From a bacterium D16-51 (GTDB lineage: Bacteria; Bacillota; Clostridia; Lachnospirales; Lachnospiraceae), in contig RAYE01000010.1 in assembly GCA_003612285.1 (NCBI GenBank), forward strand, positions 1 through 64,000: a DNA stretch of 64,000 bases, written 5' to 3'. Position numbers and translations under genes: made by a program. The notes beneath the pieces are model-generated. The model worked only from the letters and a program-made list of their open reading frames with translations, made no database searches and had not been told where the DNA came from. Below, piece by piece: positions 39,341-46,588 of the stretch. Position 1 is the first letter of the stretch; every line of letters starts with the position of its first letter.

Positions 39341-39763
39341 CTAAAATCCATTCCTTATTTCCTCTGCCAACGCTTCAATATCTGTTTCATCCTTATGCTC
39401 TACCCACTTAATATGGACATTATCCCCCTCATAGCGCGGAATCAGATGAACATGCAGATGGAACACCGTCTGCCCTGCTGCCTCCCCATTGTTCTGCAAT
39501 ACATTAATTCCATCACAGTGCAGCACCTCCATCAAAACTTTACAGCACTTTTTAGCCACTGGCAGAAGTTTTTCACAATACTCCTCTGGCAGTTCCAGTA
39601 AATTTTTTGCATGCGTCTTTGGCAAAATAATGCAGTGGCCCTTTGATGCAGGGCTTGCATCCATAATCACCTTAAAATCCTCATCCTCATAAACCGCATT
39701 AGTTGGAATCTGGCCATTTGCCAGCTTACAGAAAATACAATCATCATTCACTAATTTTTCCAT
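39341..39763 (-). CDS. HIT-family nucleotide hydrolase
   Basis: 140 residues with an N-terminal Cys pair (CIFCKL) and the histidine triad HLHVHLIP near the C terminus, as in Hint-type proteins that hydrolyse adenosine phosphoramidates or dinucleoside polyphosphates. GAGG lies 7 bases before the ATG. Likely cotranscribed with the ABC transporter genes downstream. Confidence 0.92.
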   Translation of the reverse strand: MEKLVNDDCIFCKLANGQIPTNAVYEDEDFKVIMDASPASKGHCIILPKTHAKNLLELPEEYCEKLLPVAKKCCKVLMEVLHCDGINVLQNNGEAAGQTVFHLHVHLIPRYEGDNVHIKWVEHKDETDIEALAEEIRNGF

Positions 39764-39855
39764 CACTTAACCTCTTTCTGCACTGCCTCCAAAATAAAGA
39801 ACTATGCCCAGATACCATGCAGCGCAACAGTATCTGCTAACTAAATATTCACCGC

Positions 39856-40869
39856 TTAATTTTTGCTAAAACGGAATAATGTATCAAATGTATGGAGTAC
39901 ACGGAAATTCCCTTTCGCCGTAAGCTCCCCTGACATAAAAGCAGTCTGGAGCGGCGACTCGCCATACACAATATTTTCCAGGACCTTTTTTGAAGACTTA
40001 ATTGCAACGTCTACGGAATCCCTCTTGCCATAATAGCAGTTCAGGCTTCCATTTTCAATCTCTAATACAAGCAATCGCTGAAATTCCTTAATTTCCCAGG
40101 AAAAAGATACTGAAACATCAGGAATTGGGCTGAACGCCTTTTTAAACTCTTCCACATAAGGCTCCTCTGCCTCAAACATATCAGGACTGTCGTCACTGTC
40201 CCCCATCATCTGTTTAAACATCTGTGTCAGTTCCTGGAGATCTTCTTTCTGCTTCCTCACATAAGAATCATTTGAAACATACATGGAAAGCTGCTCGCTC
40301 TCCTGCGGCGTCAGGCGGATTGTCTTTGGCTTCAATACATTTTCACGCACCACCAGGCTGCTTGATGGCAGGGAGCTTAATTTTTTAGAAAACGTCCGGT
40401 AAAAACTTTCCGTTTTCTTTTCAATCAGATAGGCGTATTCTGTGCTTGTCTCAAACGTAACTGTATCGCTGACATAAGCACAGATTCCATCACAGGGAAT
40501 CCCGCCAAGCATTTCCCATGCCTTTACCATGGTAAACTGTGCATCCTTTTCCCCATAAGTGGTCGCTAACACAACCGGCATCATATATAAGGATTTGAAT
40601 TTTTCCTTATCTCCATACAGCCAGCAGGCATCCAAAAACTGCCATAACAGCCCGCCGATTCCCATCCACTCTACAGACGCTGCCAGGATAACGGCGTCTG
40701 CGTCCTTCAAAGTCTTTGGCAAAACGGCAATTCCCCGCTTATCCTCATAAAGGTTATATCTTTTCACCTTTATATTCAACTCATCCAGGACGCCCATTAT
40801 CTTATTCATCACAAAAATCGCTGGGTCATCAATCAACCCTCTTCCGCCGTAATAAATATTCACCTTCAT
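39856..40869 (-). CDS. Flavodoxin-like/SCP2 fusion protein
   Basis: 337 residues. The N-terminal part (about 1-170; VNIYYGGRGLIDDP, VILAASVEWMGIGGLLWQFLD, VVLATTYGEKD) resembles NADPH-dependent FMN reductase or flavodoxin folds. The middle is helical and charged. The C-terminal part (about 240-337; SGELTAKGNFRVLHTFDTL) matches the SCP2 sterol-carrier fold, a hydrophobic-ligand pocket. A redox domain joined to a lipid-binding domain suggests modification or sensing of a hydrophobic compound, but no activity is established. Start 40869 has GGAG upstream. It lies 16 bp after a rhomboid gene. Confidence 0.7.
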   Translation of the reverse strand: MKVNIYYGGRGLIDDPAIFVMNKIMGVLDELNIKVKRYNLYEDKRGIAVLPKTLKDADAVILAASVEWMGIGGLLWQFLDACWLYGDKEKFKSLYMMPVVLATTYGEKDAQFTMVKAWEMLGGIPCDGICAYVSDTVTFETSTEYAYLIEKKTESFYRTFSKKLSSLPSSSLVVRENVLKPKTIRLTPQESEQLSMYVSNDSYVRKQKEDLQELTQMFKQMMGDSDDSPDMFEAEEPYVEEFKKAFSPIPDVSVSFSWEIKEFQRLLVLEIENGSLNCYYGKRDSVDVAIKSSKKVLENIVYGESPLQTAFMSGELTAKGNFRVLHTFDTLFRFSKN

Positions 40870-40885
40870 CAATCAATCTCCATTT

Positions 40886-41953
40886 CTACGCGAAATCATG
40901 TTTTTCCCTCCCTGCCCTTTTCCAGGTAAGAAGGGCAGCCAGCAAAAAACCAGCTAAAAAGCCCCCGACATGGGCGGCGTTATCTACCCCCTGGCTTGTA
41001 AAACCTCCATACAGGCTTAAAAAAGCCATCCATGCAATCTGCCGTACACTATACTGCGCATTTCTCCCTTTATGGAAAAGAACCAGGTACAATACAGCGC
41101 CAACTGCTCCAAAAACGGCGCCAGACGCACCAATGGAAACGATATAATCATCCCGCAGCATATTATAAACCATTGAGGCACACCCTGCAAGGATTCCTGA
41201 CGCAAGATACAAAATTCCATACTTTAACGGCCCGATCTCCTTTTCCAGTACAGAGCCAATAAACGCCAACACCAGCATGTTGTTAAAGATATGTCCTATA
41301 TTACTGTGCAAAAAAACAGAAGTCAATAAGCGGTACCACTGGCCCTGTGAAATCACCTCATACCATCCAAGCGCCCCCGCCTCAATCCAGCTGCCGGAAA
41401 ATGCATTGAAAAAATCAGTATACAAAAAAACTAATATATTTATACTAATAATCAGCAAATTACATATTGGCAGCCTTCTGTCCTTTACAGCGCTGCAAAA
41501 ACGCTGCCATGCGCCCTGCATGCTGCCGTTTGCCTCCCCGCCATACGGTACAGGGCCATCCTGCCATGTAAACATTTCTTCCAACGGCCGGCGCAGCGCC
41601 ATAAACCCTTCCTCCGCCGTCTCATAAACCATAACCTGTCCCCTGCCTGGCACAATCCGCCAAAAACATTCATAATTTTTAAAGAGCCTTCCTGCACTCC
41701 TGTCGTCATCACTCACAAGAAGATACAAAAAATGGCAGTAATAGCATCCCCTTTGCTGTATAAAAGCCCGTATCTGCTCTGACACATGATAAAACTGCCC
41801 TGTTTCCAGATACCTTCCTGACGTTTCATCTAATGTAACGACAGCATACCCTTCGCCCCGCTCCTGGCGCAGGGCCAAATGGATATCCGGTGTGTTTATG
41901 GAAATCATTTCATATCCATATTGCAATAATATACGTTCTATCTGCCTATACAT
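40886..41953 (-). CDS. Rhomboid intramembrane serine protease
   Basis: 355 residues. A cytoplasmic N-terminal domain of about 170 residues is followed by six or more membrane helices. Catalytic Ser is in GASGAVFGAVGA, catalytic His in AHVGGFLAGF, and the L1/TM2 motif is HSNIGHIFNNMLVL. Layout resembles GluP-type rhomboids of Firmicutes. Cleaves membrane-spanning substrates. Start 41953 follows GGAGGG. Probably an operon with the flavodoxin-SCP2 gene. Confidence 0.92.
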   Translation of the reverse strand: MYRQIERILLQYGYEMISINTPDIHLALRQERGEGYAVVTLDETSGRYLETGQFYHVSEQIRAFIQQRGCYYCHFLYLLVSDDDRSAGRLFKNYECFWRIVPGRGQVMVYETAEEGFMALRRPLEEMFTWQDGPVPYGGEANGSMQGAWQRFCSAVKDRRLPICNLLIISINILVFLYTDFFNAFSGSWIEAGALGWYEVISQGQWYRLLTSVFLHSNIGHIFNNMLVLAFIGSVLEKEIGPLKYGILYLASGILAGCASMVYNMLRDDYIVSIGASGAVFGAVGAVLYLVLFHKGRNAQYSVRQIAWMAFLSLYGGFTSQGVDNAAHVGGFLAGFLLAALLTWKRAGREKHDFA

Positions 41954-42138
41954 TATTCCCTCCAAATCTGCAGCGTTCCCCTTTTTCGCGCTCCCATTTC
42001 CAAATACGCCCTAATATATAATAGCAGACAAATGAAGATTTATCTACTAATTCTCCTGATTTTGTCGAAGAAGAACTAATTATGGCATCCGATACCTTCT
42101 TTACGTTTCCCCTGAAAAGAGATTATCATAAACCCAGA

Positions 42139-42188
42139 GTTACTATTCAAAGTCTATCGTATGAAAAAGAGCGGCCGTAAATAGTAAC
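42139..42188. repeat. Short palindromic element with GTTACTATT ends
   Basis: GTTACTATTCA (42139-42149) and TAAATAGTAAC (42178-42188) form an 11-bp inverted repeat with one mismatch around 28 bp. Ends match the long-hairpin element at 43046-43142, so this may be a shortened member of the same family. It lies between the divergent rhomboid and membrane-protein genes. Confidence 0.6.
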
Positions 42189-42235
42189 AATTCAGAACAT
42201 GAAGAAATGACACAAGAACCACAGGGGGAATTACC

Positions 42236-43030
42236 ATGAAAAACTTTTTAGAAAACTACAACTTATTATTTGCCATGACAATCCTGACTGCTTTCACAAT
42301 TGCATTTAAGTGCATCTGCGCAATTATTTACCAGGTGCTCCTGCGGGACTCTGAGCAGGTCCCAAGCACTAAGAACAAATGGATACGCGCCATGTACACC
42401 AAATTTGAGGCTTGTTATAAGCTAAAAATCCCAATCCACAATCCCGGCTGTTTTGTTGAAAACCATATGGCACAGTACCACTTCCTTGGTATCTCCATGA
42501 AAACACTGGAAAATACAGATATTTTCTGCGGGCTTATCGTAACAGCCGCAACGCTGCTTAGCGTCATGTGCGGAATCTACTATGAATTTCCTGTGCGGTG
42601 GACGCTAATCCACAGCATGACACTTGTATTTTTCCTTTTATTCCTTGCTGCCAGCGAGCTTCTGTTCCAGGTCCGCCATAAAAGAAGCCTGCTCTACCTG
42701 CAGCTTTTAAACTATTTTGAGAACACCCTGCAGGCAAAACTTGAAAACCAATATCTCCACCCGGAGGAGCGGAAAGCATACGAAAATGCCTACTTTGAGC
42801 AGGAAGAAGAGTCTGACAAGAAAACAGAAGGGACAAAAGAGGAAAATATTGCCGCGGCAGCAGAGCATCTCCCTTCCTCGGTAGCGCCTGATATGCAGGA
42901 ACTTATTGATTCGCTGCTGGAAGAGTCAAAAATTACAGAAGAAATAAACGAACAGCAGGAAAAACTCCACGCTGCAGCCACTAATGAAAAATATCGTCTT
43001 GTAGAAGAAATCATCAAGGAATATTTCTAA
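42236..43030 (+). CDS. Membrane protein of unknown function
   Basis: 264 residues. Membrane helices at about 10-33, 95-113 and 122-145, then a cytoplasmic tail with a charged, Glu-rich coiled-coil-like region. The first loop contains TKFEACYKLKIPIHNPGCFVE with two Cys. I do not recognise the family. GGGGG lies 6-7 bases before the ATG. It precedes a MerR regulator gene, separated by a 97-bp hairpin element. Confidence 0.75.
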   Translation: MKNFLENYNLLFAMTILTAFTIAFKCICAIIYQVLLRDSEQVPSTKNKWIRAMYTKFEACYKLKIPIHNPGCFVENHMAQYHFLGISMKTLENTDIFCGLIVTAATLLSVMCGIYYEFPVRWTLIHSMTLVFFLLFLAASELLFQVRHKRSLLYLQLLNYFENTLQAKLENQYLHPEERKAYENAYFEQEEESDKKTEGTKEENIAAAAEHLPSSVAPDMQELIDSLLEESKITEEINEQQEKLHAAATNEKYRLVEEIIKEYF

Positions 43031-43045
43031 AATTATAACAGAAAG

Positions 43046-43142
43046 GGTTACTATTCACGGTCGATTTCTGAAAAGGCTGAAATCATTGTGCTTGCACATA
43101 TGATTTTAGCTCTTTCCTAGAAATTGACTGTAAATAGTAACC
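43046..43142. repeat. 97-bp long-hairpin (MITE-like) element
   Basis: The outer arms GGTTACTATTCACGGTCGAT (continuing TTCT) and the complementary right end (AAATAGTAACC) match over about 24 bp with three mismatches. The inner arms GCTGAAATCAT / ATGATTTTAGC and TGTGC / GCACA extend the pairing almost to the centre. The whole element folds as a single stem of roughly 45 bp. It has no coding capacity and no obvious target-site duplication. It ends 19 bp before the MerR start codon and could affect that mRNA. Confidence 0.8.
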
Positions 43143-43161
43143 AGAAAGGCATGGTACCAAA

Positions 43162-43869
43162 ATGGAAACACGATATAGTATATCTGACACAGCAAAACAG
43201 CTGGAGGTAGAAGCACATGTCCTCCGTTACTGGGAAGTAGAACTTGGGCTGCACATCGAAAGGAACGCACAGGGGCACCGCTTTTATACCCCGGAAGATG
43301 TTAAGCTTCTTTTACATATTAAAGATTTAAAAGAGCAGGGATTCCAGCTAAAATCAATTAAACTGATTCTCCCTGATATCCATAATGTATGCCAAATGGA
43401 CACACAGAAATTATACCGCCTGCGTGAAGAATTAAACCAGCAGGTCACGGATGAAAACAGCCATGCAGCAGCACATCATATGGCACAGGTTATGCCGCTC
43501 CATCCAGAGCGTACAGATGCAGCAGCACAGAAACAAGCTGTAAAATCCATGAACCCGGAAGAAAAACTGCGCCATTTTGAAGCAATGATGCGTAAAATGA
43601 TACGCAATACTGTTGCTGAAATGGACAGGGAATCTGAAGAACGGATTTGTGAAAAAATCACAACAAAACTGCTAAAGGAAATGGATTACCTGACGCGGCA
43701 GAAAGAAGAACTGCAGGAACGGCAAATCACACTGCTAAACCAGATTCTTGCAGAGGTGCGCCATGACCTTCCAGAAAGCGCAGCAAGCGATGAAGAAACA
43801 CTGCCGCAAATCCAGTCCCGAAATAAAGAAAAACAAAAAAAGAAAAAATTATTTGCTAAGTCCAACTAA
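43162..43869 (+). CDS. MerR-family transcriptional regulator
   Basis: 235 residues with a MerR winged helix at the N terminus (YSISDTAKQLEV, LRYWEVELGL, RFYTPEDVKLLLHIKDL). A long helical region follows, ending in a Lys-rich tail (KEKQKKKKLF). The C-terminal part lacks clear metal- or drug-binding Cys, so the inducer is unknown. The ribosome site (GAAAGG) is distant and lies right at the edge of the 97-bp hairpin element. rfbC starts 44 bp downstream. Confidence 0.82.
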   Translation: METRYSISDTAKQLEVEAHVLRYWEVELGLHIERNAQGHRFYTPEDVKLLLHIKDLKEQGFQLKSIKLILPDIHNVCQMDTQKLYRLREELNQQVTDENSHAAAHHMAQVMPLHPERTDAAAQKQAVKSMNPEEKLRHFEAMMRKMIRNTVAEMDRESEERICEKITTKLLKEMDYLTRQKEELQERQITLLNQILAEVRHDLPESAASDEETLPQIQSRNKEKQKKKKLFAKSN

Positions 43870-43913
43870 TAATGCTACAATAATGGGAAAAAGGTACAGA
43901 GAGGATACAGCAA

Positions 43914-44477
43914 ATGGGAAATTTTCGATTTGATAAATGCGGTGATATTGAAGGGCTTTATTTAATACAGCCGGAAGTCCGCGGCGATGCAAGAGGTTAT
44001 TTTATGGAAAGCTATAACTACCAGGATTTCCAAAAAGCAGGACTTGACATGGTTTTTGTGCAGGACAACCAGTCTAATTCTTCCAAAGGCGTCCTGCGCG
44101 GCCTCCACTTTCAGAAAGAACATACACAAGGCAAGCTGGTACGCGTCTTAAAAGGGGAAGTATTTGACGTTGTCGTTGACATACGGAGAGGATCTAAAAC
44201 ATTTGGAAAATGGCATGGCGTCATTTTAAGTGCAGAAAAGAAGAATATGTTTTATGTGCCGGAAGGTTTTGCACATGGCTTTTACGTATTATCTGATACC
44301 GCAGAATTTTTTTATAAATGCACCGACTTTTATGACCCGTCTTCTGAAGCAGGTATCCCTTGGGATGATAAAGCAATCGGAATCCATTGGCCAATCCCAG
44401 AGGGAGAAGTTCCACTCCTTGCAGAAAAAGATAAAAAATACCCTCCTTTTTCAGAAGATACCGCCCTTGACTTTTAA
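43914..44477 (+). CDS. rfbC: dTDP-4-dehydrorhamnose 3,5-epimerase
   Basis: 187 residues matching RmlC: VRGDARGYF, QDNQSNSSKGVLRGLHFQ with the catalytic His, GEVFDVVVDIR, and YVPEGFAHGFYVLS. Third step of dTDP-L-rhamnose synthesis for cell-surface glycans. AGAGGA precedes the ATG by 8 bases. rfbD follows, while rfbA and rfbB are not in the window. Confidence 0.94.
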   Translation: MGNFRFDKCGDIEGLYLIQPEVRGDARGYFMESYNYQDFQKAGLDMVFVQDNQSNSSKGVLRGLHFQKEHTQGKLVRVLKGEVFDVVVDIRRGSKTFGKWHGVILSAEKKNMFYVPEGFAHGFYVLSDTAEFFYKCTDFYDPSSEAGIPWDDKAIGIHWPIPEGEVPLLAEKDKKYPPFSEDTALDF

Positions 44478-44498
44478 AAACAGAATTGGAGGATTACT

Positions 44499-45344
44499 AT
44501 GGAAAAGGTGTTGATTACCGGCTGTAACGGCCAGCTTGGCCGGGCTTTAAATTCCCTTTTAGAGGGGACAGATACTGAAATCGTCAATACAGATGTTGAT
44601 ACGCTTGATATCTGCGATGAGAGCCAGGTGCTCTGCCTTGTAAAAAAGGAACGGCCAGATACCATTATTAACTGCGCGGCGCATACTGCTGTTGATAAAT
44701 GCGAAACGGATAAAGAAAATGCACACAGGATAAATGCTATCGGCCCTAAAAACCTTGCCAAAGCTGCTAAAGAGACTGGCGCACAGATTGTACAGGTCTC
44801 TACGGACTATGTATTTGACGGCAATACCGATACGCCATATGTTGAAACGGACGTGCCCTGCCCGCAGAGCGTCTATGGCTCTACAAAACTAGAGGGTGAA
44901 AAAGCCGTTGCTGCCCTGACAGAAAAATGCTATATTGTACGGACTGCATGGCTGTATGGTGACGGAAATAACTTCGTAAAAACCATGCTGCGCCTTGCAA
45001 AGGAGCGGGACACAATTACTGTCGTAAACGACCAGTTCGGTTCCCCGACCTCCGCGGATGAACTTGGGCGTATGATACTTCACATCGTTGATTCTGGCAA
45101 GTATGGGATTTACCATGCAACCTGCGAGGGATTTACAAGCTGGTATGAATTTGCTAAAACAATATTTTCACTTGCACAGATTAATGTTAACCTTGTACCC
45201 GTCAGCACAGAAGAATATACGGCGGCAATCGCAAAGCGACCTGCATTTTCTGTTTTGGAAAACCATAAATTAAATTCCCAGGGAGCTTACCGTATGAAAA
45301 ACTGGCAGGATGCATTAGAGGAATATATGGGGAAACTATCTTGA
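44499..45344 (+). CDS. rfbD: dTDP-4-dehydrorhamnose reductase
   Basis: 281 residues, an extended short-chain dehydrogenase. Nucleotide-binding GCNGQLG at the N terminus, STDYVFDG, and the catalytic YGSTKLEGE (Tyr-x3-Lys). Last step of dTDP-L-rhamnose synthesis. GGAGG lies before the ATG. Its last codons overlap the TTG start of the downstream glycosyltransferase by 4 bases. Confidence 0.94.
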   Translation: MEKVLITGCNGQLGRALNSLLEGTDTEIVNTDVDTLDICDESQVLCLVKKERPDTIINCAAHTAVDKCETDKENAHRINAIGPKNLAKAAKETGAQIVQVSTDYVFDGNTDTPYVETDVPCPQSVYGSTKLEGEKAVAALTEKCYIVRTAWLYGDGNNFVKTMLRLAKERDTITVVNDQFGSPTSADELGRMILHIVDSGKYGIYHATCEGFTSWYEFAKTIFSLAQINVNLVPVSTEEYTAAIAKRPAFSVLENHKLNSQGAYRMKNWQDALEEYMGKLS

Positions 45345-46498
45345 AAATACTATTTTACGAATGGAACGCCTATAATTTATATGATACCCGTACTACATTA
45401 GAAGCCCTTGGGTATTCTGTAACCATGCTTGAAAGGCCAATCCATAACCCGGAAGAAGATTCCGGTTATGTGGATTGGCTTTGCTGCCAGTTAAAAAAGG
45501 AACCGTTTTGCTTTCTCTTTTCCATCAATTATTTTCCAGTACTTGCAGAAGCATGCCATACCGCCAATCTTCCCTATGTCTGTTGGAATTGTGACAGCCC
45601 CCTGCTCGCCATGTACCATAAATCTGTCTTCTATCCAACTAACATTATCTTCTGTTTTGACCGTTCCAATTATGAGGAGTTCCGCATTCTTGGCGTCAAA
45701 AATATTTTCCATCTTCCCCTGGCAGTCCACACAGAACGCCTTTCCAGGCAGATTTCTTTTGATACGTCTGCGATATACCCAGTTTCTTTTGTCGGAAGCC
45801 TCTATGAGAAAAACTCTTTTGACCGCATTGCAGGCCAGCTTCCGCCTTATCTCTGTGGATATCTGGAAGGTGCAATGAATGCACAGCTTTTAGTGTCCGG
45901 AGGCAGCCTGCTGGAACCCCTGCTTACTGATGATATATGCCTGATGATTGAAGAACTTATGGATTATCACCAGTCAGCGCAATCCTTTGCCAGTACGCGC
46001 AGCTTGTTTGCCAGCACTGTCCTTGGCTTTAAAACAGCTTCCCTAGAACGGTATCAGAATTTGAATGCCCTGTCGCTATCTGCGCCTGTACACCTTTTCA
46101 CAGATAGTTTTACCGATAACCTCCCGCTTGTCCATACACATGGCCCTGTTGACTATCTGTCTGAAATGCCCCAGGTGTTCCATGACAGCAAAATTAACCT
46201 GAATATGACAATCCCCAACATTAAAACAGGAATCCCGCTGCGAATCTGGGATATCTTAGGAAGCGGCGGCTTTGCCCTGACAAACTACCAGGCAGAATTT
46301 GACGGAATCTTCCAGGCTGGAGGTACTCTTGATATCTTTGAAGATACGGAAGAACTTATGGACAAAACAGCATTTTATTTAAAACATGACAGCATACGGA
46401 ATAAAATCGCCAGACAGGGATTAGAGCTTGTCAAAAAAGAGCATAATTATACTGTCCGCATAACCCAGATGCTCCAGCAAATAGCACACTGTATCTGA
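45341..46498 (+). CDS. CgeB/DUF3880-like glycosyltransferase
   Basis: 385 residues. The N-terminal Rossmann-like part (MKILFYEWNAYNLYD, CFLFSINYFPVLAE, YVCWNCDSP) and the C-terminal GT1-like part (INLNMTIPNIKTGIPLRIWDILGSGGFALTN) match the CgeB/DUF3880 family. Its members act on spore-coat or surface glycans. TTG start coupled to rfbD (TTGA overlap) with GGGGAAA upstream. The position suggests it uses or handles rhamnose-containing structures, which is inference. Confidence 0.8.
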   Translation: MKILFYEWNAYNLYDTRTTLEALGYSVTMLERPIHNPEEDSGYVDWLCCQLKKEPFCFLFSINYFPVLAEACHTANLPYVCWNCDSPLLAMYHKSVFYPTNIIFCFDRSNYEEFRILGVKNIFHLPLAVHTERLSRQISFDTSAIYPVSFVGSLYEKNSFDRIAGQLPPYLCGYLEGAMNAQLLVSGGSLLEPLLTDDICLMIEELMDYHQSAQSFASTRSLFASTVLGFKTASLERYQNLNALSLSAPVHLFTDSFTDNLPLVHTHGPVDYLSEMPQVFHDSKINLNMTIPNIKTGIPLRIWDILGSGGFALTNYQAEFDGIFQAGGTLDIFEDTEELMDKTAFYLKHDSIRNKIARQGLELVKKEHNYTVRITQMLQQIAHCI

Positions 46499-46588
46499 CC
46501 GTTTAAAAGCAATTTTCAATCATCCCCCGGAGGCAACGGGATTGCCAACCCATTTGCAGCCGCCAGGCAGAAAGGAAAGAATAGAAAA

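Noticed and set aside
42082-42180. A 32-codon plus-strand frame (MASDTFFTFPLKRDYHK...) upstream of the membrane protein
   Set aside because: No usable ribosome site, and its last third is read from the palindromic repeat at 42139-42188. It may be a decayed coding remnant but cannot be supported.
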